DNA from: Haliotispira sp965263485
GTDB taxonomy: Bacteria; Spirochaetota; Spirochaetia; SP-2023
Assembly (NCBI GenBank): GCA_965263485.1
Contig: CBDHHO010000004.1
Location: 1,674,001-1,738,000 of the forward strand
Reading direction: 5' to 3'
DNA: 64,000 nucleotides
Position 1 is the stretch's first letter, and the number at the start of each line of letters is the position of its first letter. Of the stretch, positions 15,836 through 24,422 are shown piece by piece. Position numbers and translations under genes: made by a program. A model generated the notes under the pieces. That model did not search any database. It had not been told where the DNA came from and saw nothing but the letters and a program-made list of their open reading frames with translations.

Positions 15836-18118
15836 TCAGCTGTTCTGCAAACTCAGGATATACTGGCGGATCAGGCCCCAGTCGTTGCCACGGGGCAGCA
15901 GGATATACGAGCCCCGAAAGAAATCTTCATCCTCTCGGGCCTCGGCCAGCTGCTCCGGGCTCAGATTCAGGTAGTTGGTGTAGGTGTAGTAGAGCACATT
16001 GTCGGTGCTGATTGTATTGCCAAAGTTGCGTTGATATCCGCCGTATTTCAGCCAGTAACGGGTGATTCCGGCGGTACTGAAATTGGTTTTCATGTACTTT
16101 TGTACTACTTGCAGAAAAGACAGCAACTTCTGCGGGTTGCTCAACTGGGTGCGCAATTTTTCCGCCGCCTGATTCAGTATCAGCTGCTGCCGTTCCGAAC
16201 GCTCAAAGTCGTTGCTGCTGTGACGCGAGCGCGAATAACGCAGGGCACCCAAGCCGTCCAAGTGGTGCTGCCCCCGCCGCATAACCAGCGTTTCCCAGCG
16301 GCCCAACTGTTTGATTTTATAGCTCGGGTCAATCAAATCTTCCTTCAGGTAGACGTCAACGCCGCCAATCAGATCGACCACTTCAATAAAAGCATACATG
16401 TCCATGCTGATATACTTGTGAATCGGCAGCCCGGTTATCTGCGAAAGCAATTCCATAAACGGCCCCGGCCCATAGCCGGCATACACTGCATTAATCTTGC
16501 TGCCCCGATAGTACAGGTCGCGCGGCAGACTGAAAATGTTTAGTTGCTCCGATTTTTTGTTGATCGCAACCAGCATAATCACGTCAGCCATATTGTCGTG
16601 GGTGCCCACGAGCAGCACGATTTCCATACCCCGATTTGACCAGTTGCTGCCGTTCTGGACAGTACGTGAAGGGGCAATGCCAGACTGCTGTTGTTCTCGG
16701 GGCCGATAGGCACTGTTGCGAGCCGTTTTTTGCCGCGTTGCATCGTGTTTGCCAGCTTCCTGGGAGCTAAAGAGGCTTTGCAGGTTCTCCGCTCCGCTCA
16801 GAAAACTCTTGAGGCCGCGAATTTTCACATCGTCACGGTCCATCAGATAGGTCTCACCGACCCGCTTCTGCAGGGCAAAAGAGCCCATGTGCCCTCCCAA
16901 GCCGTCCAGCAGGTCGTAGTATTCGTAGTACTCATCCTCGCGGGGGGGCAGGCCCGCAGGCCGAAGACCGTAGTTTTCCATTTGTAGCAGGAATGCCGGA
17001 TCTCGCAGCATCTTAACCAAATATTCGCGCATCTGGTCTTCCTGGAGCTGGCCTTCGGTGCGGGTATCAACGTTCTTGATGAAGGTCTCCCAGTCCGATT
17101 CCAGTAGCTGCAATGACTGGTATTCTTTATCGTGCCACAGCAGGCGGTAGTGCGCAATATCAAAGTGGAACCGGGCTACTACGCGCTCATCGCGGGTTCG
17201 AACCTCCCAGTCGGTCTGGGCAATTTCGACCGTGCGTTTAATGGAGGCCGAAACCTTCTGTACCGTAGCAGGTTGCAGGCTCTTCATGTATAGATTTTTG
17301 CCTGCCAGTTGTCGTGCGGCGACCCGACCCGTTAAGAAACGGTAGATCCGGTCGTACTGCTGAGCCTGGCGCAACAGATGCTCGCTGTGCTGCCCGATAA
17401 ACCGGCGCAGTCCGGCATCTACAGCCACGTCGCTGCTGTAGGATTGTTTGCGGAGGGGCGAAGTCAGTTGCAGCCGGAGAGGGATGGGGCGCTCTGCTTT
17501 GCTCTGCTTTGCTCTGTTTTCCCGTGTTTTGCCGGCCTGGTTGCTGCCAGCAGAGTGAATGCTGAGCTCAAACCAATGCGGTGCGGCTTGGCCGCGCGGC
17601 ACCAGTTTGTCATTATCGGGAAACAGTTGAAGCACTTCTTCGCTGCGCACTAAGTGCAGCCGCTGCTCTTTGAGCAGTTCCAGCCACTCATCGCTTTCGA
17701 CCAGCTGGTTGAGTTGCTCCACGGCCTGCTCTTTCTGGAGGTTTTGATCCAAATAGCGCAGGGCATCGTAGAAGGCTATTTCCAGCGAACTGCCGCTTTT
17801 TTGCAGCAGTTCAGGCTTATTTGTGCCAGCAGGGCTTTCAGTCTGTCCAGCCTCAGAGTTGAAGACCATGGGAAGCGGACGGTAGTCCTGCTGCGGAATA
17901 TTGAGTATCTGGCCAACTTGCTGCTGTCCGGAAATCAGTTTGTCCTGGTTGTCGGCAATCTGTTGCATCATTTGCTGTAATCGGGCATTGAGCTTGCGAC
18001 TCCCGGCATCTTTGCCGATCAGAGCACCGGAAAACAGCATCCCCAGTAGCAGGATCAATGTTGTCAACAGCAACGTGACAGAGCCTATAACTAGGTAACG
18101 AAAGACTCGATAATTCAA
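15836..18118 (-). CDS. LytR-CpsA-Psr (LCP) family protein with large N-terminal region
   Basis: A 760-residue protein with one N-terminal membrane anchor (about 10-32) and a long charged, partly coiled-coil periplasmic region. The LCP domain is C-terminal (about 500-720): NMADVIMLVAINKK, NIFSLPRDLYY, KINAVYAGYGPGPFMELLSQ, GVDVYLKEDLID, GQHHLDGLGALRYSRSRHSS with the conserved arginines, then FERSERQQ. LCP enzymes transfer polyprenyl-diphosphate-linked glycans to peptidoglycan or protein. Most are 300-400 residues, so the N-terminal half is an extension of unknown role. A substrate could be the ribitol-type glycan from the locus at 1-5 kb; this is inferred only. Confidence 0.9.
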   Translation of the reverse strand: MNYRVFRYLVIGSVTLLLTTLILLLGMLFSGALIGKDAGSRKLNARLQQMMQQIADNQDKLISGQQQVGQILNIPQQDYRPLPMVFNSEAGQTESPAGTNKPELLQKSGSSLEIAFYDALRYLDQNLQKEQAVEQLNQLVESDEWLELLKEQRLHLVRSEEVLQLFPDNDKLVPRGQAAPHWFELSIHSAGSNQAGKTRENRAKQSKAERPIPLRLQLTSPLRKQSYSSDVAVDAGLRRFIGQHSEHLLRQAQQYDRIYRFLTGRVAARQLAGKNLYMKSLQPATVQKVSASIKRTVEIAQTDWEVRTRDERVVARFHFDIAHYRLLWHDKEYQSLQLLESDWETFIKNVDTRTEGQLQEDQMREYLVKMLRDPAFLLQMENYGLRPAGLPPREDEYYEYYDLLDGLGGHMGSFALQKRVGETYLMDRDDVKIRGLKSFLSGAENLQSLFSSQEAGKHDATRQKTARNSAYRPREQQQSGIAPSRTVQNGSNWSNRGMEIVLLVGTHDNMADVIMLVAINKKSEQLNIFSLPRDLYYRGSKINAVYAGYGPGPFMELLSQITGLPIHKYISMDMYAFIEVVDLIGGVDVYLKEDLIDPSYKIKQLGRWETLVMRRGQHHLDGLGALRYSRSRHSSNDFERSERQQLILNQAAEKLRTQLSNPQKLLSFLQVVQKYMKTNFSTAGITRYWLKYGGYQRNFGNTISTDNVLYYTYTNYLNLSPEQLAEAREDEDFFRGSYILLPRGNDWGLIRQYILSLQNS

Positions 18119-18151
18119 ACGCAGCTCCTAGTTGTCCGGAAAAGACCCTAT

Positions 18152-18447
18152 GGGGAAACCTCTAAAGGGCACCTCTAAAAATTCGCTTTTGATGGTAACC
18201 GAAGAGGTCTTTCCCAATAGCAAGAAAGTGAATCCGGGGTATGCTTTGCAATATGACAGGCTTTGCTGATAGAGAGTCACAGGGCCAAGCAAGGATCGAT
18301 GTAACTGCCTTGGCAATAAGATCGCTACAGAGTGCGGAATTGGGAGCTTAGAGAGTTCCCTTTACTCCCGGCTACCATATAGCAATTGCTCAATACAAGG
18401 CTTATCAGGAGCAAAACCTCCATGCGAAAGGGAACCTCTAAAAAGAT
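18152..18447. mobile_element. Cluster of MITE-like ends
   Basis: Nested left ends occur at 18152 (GGGGAAACCTCTAAA) and 18167 (GGGCACCTCTAAAAATTCGC). A right end with GAGAGTTCCC finishes at 18360, giving a possible 194-bp element, and another left end starts at 18430 (GGGAACCTCTAAAAAGATGG). None has a matching target duplication. From 18448 to 18640 I see no gene; that stretch leads into the repeat array. Confidence 0.55.
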
Positions 18448-18650
18448 GGGAGCTTGGTTCGGAATGAAGAAGCCTAGACAGTCGGCATGGACCATGTGGC
18501 TGCTCTGGGTGCCGGACGTCGCTTAACACGCCGTCAGTCATTGGACAAGCCTTAGAGACGGCTTGCGGGGCTTTTCCGAAGAATAGCAGGTTCTGTGGCG
18601 GCAGGAGAGGCCTTATTGTAGCGAGAGCCTTGGTTTTGGCAAGCAGGCTC

Positions 18651-19309
18651 CGCCAGCTCGCAAAAAAGGAAGGCCGGGCCTGGCTGCGCACGGCCCTCCC
18701 CTCATTCTCCCATGCTGCGCCAGCTCGCAAAGAGGAAGGTCGGGCCTTGGCTGCGCACGGCCCTCCCCCGTTTCTCCCATGCTGCGCCAGCTCGCAAAAG
18801 AGGAAGGTCGGGCCTTGGCTGCGCACGGCCCTCCCCCGTTTCTCCCATGCTGCGCCAGCTCGCAAAAGAGGAAGGTCGGGCCTTGGCTGCGCACGGCCCT
18901 CCCCCGTTTCTCCCATGCTCCGCCAGCTCGCAAAAAAGGAAGGCCGGGCCTGGCTGCGCACGGCCCTCCCCTCATTCTCCCATGCTGCGCCAGCTCGCAA
19001 AGAGGAAGGTCGGGCCTTGGCTGCGCACGGCCCTCCCCCGTTTCTCCCATGCTGCGCCAGCTCGCAAAAGAGGAAGGTCGGGCCTTGGCTGCGCACGGCC
19101 CTCCCCCGTTTCTCCCATGCTGCGCCAGCTCGCAAAAGAGGAAGGTCGGGCCTTGGCTGCGCACGGCCCTCCCCCGTTTCTCCCATGCTCCGCCAGCTCG
19201 CAAAAAAGGAAGGCCGGGCCTGGCTGCGCACGGCCCTCCCCCGTTTCTCCCATGCTGCGCCAGCTCGCAGAAAAGGAAGGTCGGGCCTTGGCTGCGCACG
19301 GCCCTCCCA
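18651..19309 (-). repeat. 66-67 bp tandem repeat array with 270-bp higher-order period
   Basis: Ten units in the orientation opposite to the 12.7-kb array; on this strand each begins CGCCAGCTCGC and contains CTGCGCACGGCCCTCCC. Divergent units starting CTCCGCCAGCTCGC occur at 18651, 18921 and 19191, exactly 270 bp apart, so blocks of four units were duplicated whole. Long open frames on both strands are by-products. The array ends directly at the leader of lipoprotein gene 1. Confidence 0.95.
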
Positions 19310-19315
19310 GGAAAA

Positions 19316-19495
19316 GCAAATTTTCAGAGATTTTCTTACGATACCCCTTGCCCTCCGTCGGAAAAGAGTATATTCTTTGAGAAGAACAAGCCATTTCATA
19401 AACCCATTTCATCTTTTATTAAAACCATTCCGACCTCGGCCGGAACATCATCTTTATGCATTATTTTGCATAATAATACCAAGGAGTATTGCACC
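19316..19495 (+). promoter_or_regulatory. Conserved leader of lipoprotein gene 1
   Basis: About 180 bp nearly identical to the regions before lipoprotein genes 2 (31862-32045) and 3 (53077-53262). It contains TCTTTTATTAAAACCATTCC and a small inverted repeat TGCATTATTTTGCATAA, and ends in AAGGAG 8 bp before the ATG. The three copies are far more alike than the genes they precede, so it behaves as a common expression cassette. Confidence 0.75.
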
Positions 19496-20727
19496 ATGGA
19501 ACACAAGTTCAGTAAAATTCGCTCATCGCTCATCGCTCATCGCTCATCGCTCATCGCTCATCGAAAAAATTAAAACCATATAGCAGAGGAAATTATTTTT
19601 CTGCTGGGATTTCACGCCCATTTATCCTTTTATTTTTCTGCTCCCTGATTCTACTGATCGCCTGCGATCCGCCCACCTCCGGCAGCGAGGGCGGCAGCGA
19701 GAGCGTGCGCCTTGCCTTCTCCGACCATTCCGACCGAAGCCAGAGCATCATCGGCATGCGGGAATTCCTGCTCACCATTACCGCCGCTGTGTCCCGGCCC
19801 AAGGAAATATCCTTTATCGTGGGAGAAAGCAGCACCCCGCCTCCGTGGAGCGAAGTGGAAAACCACCCCGCCAAAATCACCCGAACGTTCCGTCCCGAGC
19901 AAAACCAGCGGAGAGTCTATTTCAGCGCAACGGAAAAATTTCCCGCATCTGACATTCGCTATGACAGCAACGGCAACGCGGTTTTCACCTCCATTCGGGT
20001 CGATCTGTCCCAGGTGTCCCAGGCGGCGGGAAGCTCGGCCGAAGCCGCTTATACCCGCGCCCAAGCCCCGGGAATCATGGTCCCCGGGGAAACCTATTAT
20101 GTCCACGCCTACGCTTCGGGAAGCACTGTCGCCACCCACGCCGTGAGGCTGGAAAATTACCCGACCGACAGCAGCACTTTTGCCCGTCAGGTAGGGGGCG
20201 CTGCCCCCGATGACAGACCGGGGGGCGAAACCGTAAACCTTACCGAATTTATTTGGGGCATGAAGGGCTGGAAGGGCGCAAACGGCCAATATGTCCCCAT
20301 TATAGAGGCCGATGAGATCGAGGCGAAGAAAAGCGAGATCTTCTTCATTCCACTCAGAACGAGGAGCCCCGATGACTGGGACGCTGCCTCAAATACGGTC
20401 TGTGTCAACTCTCATCCCAAGAAATTTCGATTCCGAAGTAGTCCGGTCGATACAAGTTATCAAAACGTAATTATTTTTGGCGAAGGGAATACGGTAACAG
20501 CGAATGAGAACGCCGTAACCTTTGAGAAGTCTGCGCATCTGTTCCCGAAGGTCTTGGCGGACAAGGAACGGGACGAAACATTCGACTTCCTCTATCTCCC
20601 CAAAGTCGGCACAGACGGATGGAGCTACTATCATCAGGCTTATTTTCTGTGTCTGAATGGGCCTGTGCCACAAATCGGCTATATAGAGGCTGGAAACTTT
20701 CGTTTTCGGATTATTGAGGAGCAGTGA
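19496..20727 (+). pseudogene. Phase-variable lipoprotein gene 1, currently out of frame (OFF)
   Basis: ATG 19496 has AAGGAG 8 bp upstream and starts MEHKFSKIR. It then enters six copies of CGCTCAT (19520-19561) and stops at once (HRKN, stop). The downstream frame is shifted by one: SKKLKPYSRGNYF, a hydrophobic stretch, lipobox LLIAC, a GSEGGSES spacer and about 340 residues to the stop at 20727. No ATG, GTG or TTG lies in that frame between the preceding TAA (19513) and the lipobox. One more or two fewer repeat units would join the frames. The mature protein is unrecognised, with an aromatic-rich C-terminal half. Confidence 0.82.
19520..19561 (+). repeat. Heptanucleotide repeat (CGCTCAT)6 in lipoprotein gene 1
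   Basis: Six perfect copies begin nine codons after the start. Each gain or loss of a unit moves the reading frame by one base. In-frame translation requires 4, 7 or 10 copies. Confidence 0.95.
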
Positions 20728-20806
20728 GGGGGCTCGCTAATGCCGGGCGGGCGCCAGCTCGCATTTTTTAATTGCGCTGTACGGACAAAATAGCTATATT
20801 GAAGCC

Positions 20807-21844
20807 ATGGCAAGTTGCGACAGCGCGTACAAATACCTGTTCTCGAACCCGGCAATCCTGTGCAAACTCATCCACGCCTTCGTTGAGGAGGACTTTAGCG
20901 CCAAAATCCAGCCCGACAGCCTGTGCAAACTCGACCCGTCCCACCTCTCTGCCACGCTCCAGCAGCGCGAATCGGACCTGCTTTACGAGGTGCGCCTGGA
21001 CAGCCAAGACAATCAAGACAACCAAGACAGCCAAACAGCCTATCTGTATATCCTGCTCGAATTCCAGTCCACAGCCCCCAAGCATATGGCCATCCGCCTG
21101 CTCAGTTATATATCCCTGTTTTACGAACGCCTCATCAAGGAAGGCAAAAACAGCAAAGGCAAGTTGCCCCCGGTATTTCCGCTGGTGCTCTACAACGGAG
21201 ACCGCCCTTGGAATGCGCCCCGCAGCACCAACGAACTGATCAGCAGCAACGAAATACCCGCAAAATACCTACCTCACTTTCAATATGCTCTCATTGACGA
21301 GAAGCGCATCCCCGACCAAAAAATCCACAAGCTGCACAACCTCATCAGCGCGGTGATTTGTGCCGAGAAATACGGCAGACCGGGGGAGTGGGAAGCCCAG
21401 ATTCCGCAAATCATAGAATTCCTGGGCGATGAACCCGGGCTGGAAATCACCATTTTCAGGCGCTGGATTGCCTTGCTGTTTGGCGAAGGCATGAACGAGT
21501 CAGAATACAATCAAATCACCGCACCAGAGGAGGTACAAAGGATGTTGGCGACACTGGCAGACGATCTAAGAGCTGAAGGAAGACAAGAAGGCGAAAAACT
21601 GGGCATGCAGAAAGGTTGGGAAGAAGGCCGGGAAGAAGGCCGGGAAGAAGGTCGGGAAGAAGGCCGGGAAGAAGGCCGGGAAGAAGGCCGGGAAGAAGGC
21701 CGGGAAGAAGAACGGCGTGAAGCTGCCCGGAAAATGAAAGAATCCGGGCTGTCGATTGGGCAGATTGCAAGGTTTACCGGTCTGAGCCACCGCGAAATTA
21801 CCGGGCTGAAAGAGGCGAATAGAAAGTCTGAAAGGGGCTTCTGA
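20807..21844 (+). CDS. Rpn family PD-(D/E)XK recombination-promoting nuclease
   Basis: A 345-residue protein of the YhgA/Rpn (transposase_31) family: YKYLFSNPAILCKLIHAFVEE at the start, ESDLLYEVRL, ILLEFQSTAPKHMAIRLLSY with the E-x-Q nuclease core, VFPLVLYNGD, and a C-terminal helix. Rpn proteins are DNA endonucleases that raise RecA-independent recombination. The tail has about eight GREE-type repeats of 12 bp (21620-21710), then a helix-turn-helix-like end SIGQIARFTGLSHREI. The 12-bp repeats change length without changing frame. It lies between two repeat arrays of the same family. Confidence 0.88.
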   Translation: MASCDSAYKYLFSNPAILCKLIHAFVEEDFSAKIQPDSLCKLDPSHLSATLQQRESDLLYEVRLDSQDNQDNQDSQTAYLYILLEFQSTAPKHMAIRLLSYISLFYERLIKEGKNSKGKLPPVFPLVLYNGDRPWNAPRSTNELISSNEIPAKYLPHFQYALIDEKRIPDQKIHKLHNLISAVICAEKYGRPGEWEAQIPQIIEFLGDEPGLEITIFRRWIALLFGEGMNESEYNQITAPEEVQRMLATLADDLRAEGRQEGEKLGMQKGWEEGREEGREEGREEGREEGREEGREEGREEERREAARKMKESGLSIGQIARFTGLSHREITGLKEANRKSERGF

Positions 21845-21854
21845 AGTTGGCCTT

Positions 21855-22008
21855 CGCCAGCTCGCAAAAAAGGAAGGTCGGGCCTGGCTGCGCACGGCCC
21901 TCCCCATTGCTCCCATGCTGCGCCAGCTCGCAAAAAAGGAAGGTCGGGCCTAGCTGCGCACGGCCCTCCCCATTGCTCCCATGCTGCGCCAGCTCGCATG
22001 GGAGCATC
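21855..22008 (-). repeat. 66-67 bp tandem repeat array, about 2.3 copies
   Basis: Two full units and a partial unit, same orientation as the 18.6-kb array, starting 11 bp after the Rpn nuclease stop. Here the spacer reads CCCCATTGCTCCCATG. The end passes into GCATCAAAACGCGGTACAA, the inverse of the sequence bordering the 12.7-kb array. Confidence 0.9.
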
Positions 22009-22084
22009 AAAACGCGGTACAATTGTACGATTCTTGTGAAGCGATACCATATTTCCCTTCATATCTGATTCTCCGGACCAGCCA

Positions 22085-23173
22085 ATGCCCCATCTATCCC
22101 CGGCGCGAGCGCGGCAAAAAGCCAAAGTGCTGCAAACTGTGCGCAGCTTTTTTGAGAGCCAAAATTTCCTTGAAGTAGATACTCCCATTCTGCAAAAGGC
22201 TCTGGTGCCGGAGCTCCACGTTGCCAGTTTTGAGCTGTCTGCTCCAGAGCGAAATACCCGATCCAAGAGCGGGAGCTACGGCTACCTGTTGCCTTCGCCT
22301 GAACTGGCGATGAAGCAACTGCTCTGCGACTGGCAGTGCCGGGCGCAGAATCAGGAACTTGAATCATTGCCATTTTCGCCACCTTGCATATTTCAGCTGG
22401 CACACTGCTTCCGCAGGGAAGAGCAGCAGGACCTGCTGCATCGCCAAGAATTTCTGATGCTGGAATTCTATGCTGTGGGTAAATGGGCCCAGGATTCTCG
22501 CCAATTACTTTGCTTGGTTAGTCAATTACTTGCGCATCTGGGCGAACACTTGAGGCCCGAACTGGCAAGTGTACTCTGTGGCGAAGGGAAGGGGAGTAGC
22601 AAAACCGTGCCGCAGATACTCAGTTTTGAAGAATTATGCCAAAGGGCTCTGGGCCTGGGCTTTGACTGCTACTGGCAGGATGGAATAGCCGGGCTCAGAG
22701 AACTATACCTCTTGGCCTGTGAGAAGCGGAGCGGCTTCCGCACCCTGGCCTCCACAATAGAGGCACTGAGTTTGGACGACCTGTTCCATTTGTTTCTGGT
22801 GGAATTTCTGGAGCCACATATTGAGCGCCATCTGCCATACTGCGCGCTCTACCCCTATCCCGATGTGACGCCGCTGCCTGCCCGCAGCCTGTCGTTCCAC
22901 AGCGGAGCCGGGCTGGCCGCCGGGGAAGCCGGCGGAGGCTGGGTGGAACGCTGGGAGCTATATCTCAACGGTGTGGAACTGGCTAATGCCTGTGCTGAGG
23001 AGAACCGGCCGGAATATCTGGCGCGCTACCGGCAGCGTTTTGCCCGCGAACTGAAGTGTGCAGGCCGTGAGGCGGAAAGCCCGTGTTTTGACTGGGTGGC
23101 TTTGGATTTCTGGCAGAATTTGCCGGACTGTGGCGGCGTAGCCTTGGGGCTGGATCGGCTTCTGGCGTTGTGA
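22085..23173 (+). CDS. epmA: EF-P beta-lysylation protein EpmA-like (GenX/PoxA)
   Basis: A 362-residue class II lysyl-tRNA-synthetase-like protein without the anticodon-binding domain. Motif 1 region is FFESQNFLEVDTPIL, motif 2 is FQLAHCFRREEQQDLLHRQEFLMLEFY, and motif 3 is CGGVALGLDRLL at the C-terminus. WELYLNGVELANACAEEN is the characteristic pre-motif-3 segment. EpmA attaches beta-lysine to elongation factor P. Neither epmB nor efp is nearby. A central segment (about 165-245) is less conserved. Start ATG fits the family start closely. Confidence 0.9.
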   Translation: MPHLSPARARQKAKVLQTVRSFFESQNFLEVDTPILQKALVPELHVASFELSAPERNTRSKSGSYGYLLPSPELAMKQLLCDWQCRAQNQELESLPFSPPCIFQLAHCFRREEQQDLLHRQEFLMLEFYAVGKWAQDSRQLLCLVSQLLAHLGEHLRPELASVLCGEGKGSSKTVPQILSFEELCQRALGLGFDCYWQDGIAGLRELYLLACEKRSGFRTLASTIEALSLDDLFHLFLVEFLEPHIERHLPYCALYPYPDVTPLPARSLSFHSGAGLAAGEAGGGWVERWELYLNGVELANACAEENRPEYLARYRQRFARELKCAGREAESPCFDWVALDFWQNLPDCGGVALGLDRLLAL

Positions 23174-23189
23174 GTGCTGGGGAGAGCCG

Positions 23190-24422
23190 CTACGACCGGG
23201 CCAAGGTCTTGGCCTCAATGTAAAAAGTGGCGGAGGAGGGGCTCCCTTCCTCAGCAGTTTCTCCCTCCTGCTGAGACAGACCCGAATCCTCTTTTCCTGC
23301 GGCCAAAGCTGTGGTCTGCGCATGATCCTGTGCTGCCAAATCGACAATCCGGATCCGGCCAAACACCGTGAGCGGCTGATCTGTGGGGATACCGATCAGT
23401 TCTTCCAGCAATACCGGAACCTGACCTTCCAGCACTGTGCCATCGGTATAGCCCACCAGCAAGGTGAAGCGAATCCTGCCATCTTGGGCCACCTGAATAT
23501 TGGTGGGCTTGCCCTGCCAGCGCACATAGCAGTTCTGATACAGCTGCGGATTTTGGCGCACTTCCTGAAACTTGAAGTTGTGTTTGAGCTTATAAATTTC
23601 TTGCTGCCTACCCAGCATCCCTTCAACCAGACGCAATTTAGCTTTTACTTGGTTACTGGCATTCGATAAAAAGACCTTGTTGAGGTCCCGCTGCACCAAA
23701 TTATCATTATACAAGTCATAATTATTACGAATGCTGGTGATCAATTTGTTCAGTTCGCTTTCGCTGAAGTAAAACTGGTAGTTCTTTTTCTCAAAAGAAA
23801 AATACTCGCTGTTATTCAGATCGGACAGTGATATTTTATCAGCCTGTTCACGTTCCTGCCGCCACTCGTGGTACACTTGACGCAAGTGGGGTGTGCCCAC
23901 GTTATAGGCAAACCAAGAAGCGAAAACCAATGCACTCAGCCCCAGCAACAAACTCAGTTTGCGCAGTAAGCGGTACGAATATGCTCCCGGCAGAGCCGGA
24001 AACAGACGGACAAAGCGTGGCCCGCGGGTGAAGTTGTACAATTCTTCAAGATCGTTGATACGACGGATCTGATCCAAACCGTAGCGCAGACAGGCCCGGC
24101 GACAACCGGCATTTTCCAATCGCAACCAGACCGAGATGGCCCGATACGTATCGCGTTCCCGCACTGCGAAGCAGGCTTGCAGCAACTGAATTTCTTCGTG
24201 GTTGGGATCACTGTTCAGGCCGCGCTTCAGATATAGCTTGGCGTTTTCGGTATCGCCCACAGTAAAATACGAGCGGCCCAGCAGATAGAAATAATCCGCG
24301 TTGTCGAGAAACAGCGAAATTTTGGGCTCCAGCAACTGGATACAGCGAGTCAACTGCCCCCGAACCAGTAATCTCACGGCTTTGCGCAGTGTTCGGTTTT
24401 TCAGGTTCATTTTGCCATTCAC
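23190..24422 (-). CDS. Membrane-anchored TPR protein, third gene of envelope operon
   Basis: A 410-residue protein of unknown function. Residues 25-135 are TPR-like helices (LDNADYFYLLGRSYFTVGD, AKLYLKRGLNSDPNHEE). One membrane segment is at about 165-188 (RLLRKLSLLLGLSALVFASW). The rest is probably periplasmic, with a beta-rich domain near 290-370. GTG 24422 overlaps the upstream TGA (GTGA), so the genes look translationally coupled; ATG 24410 is the alternative. TPR plus single-anchor proteins usually act as scaffolds in envelope assemblies. Confidence 0.75.
   Translation of the reverse strand: MNGKMNLKNRTLRKAVRLLVRGQLTRCIQLLEPKISLFLDNADYFYLLGRSYFTVGDTENAKLYLKRGLNSDPNHEEIQLLQACFAVRERDTYRAISVWLRLENAGCRRACLRYGLDQIRRINDLEELYNFTRGPRFVRLFPALPGAYSYRLLRKLSLLLGLSALVFASWFAYNVGTPHLRQVYHEWRQEREQADKISLSDLNNSEYFSFEKKNYQFYFSESELNKLITSIRNNYDLYNDNLVQRDLNKVFLSNASNQVKAKLRLVEGMLGRQQEIYKLKHNFKFQEVRQNPQLYQNCYVRWQGKPTNIQVAQDGRIRFTLLVGYTDGTVLEGQVPVLLEELIGIPTDQPLTVFGRIRIVDLAAQDHAQTTALAAGKEDSGLSQQEGETAEEGSPSSATFYIEAKTLARS

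Noticed and set aside
18630..19583. Long open frames on both strands across the tandem arrays (also 12.7, 21.9, 51.6 and 53.3 kb)
   Set aside because: They arise because the unit is about a multiple of 3 and lacks stops in several frames. They have no ribosome site, and translations are pure repeat, with frames open on both strands at once.
21600..21720. Phase variation by the 12-bp repeats of the Rpn nuclease
   Set aside because: The unit is a multiple of 3, so it changes tail length but cannot switch the gene off.
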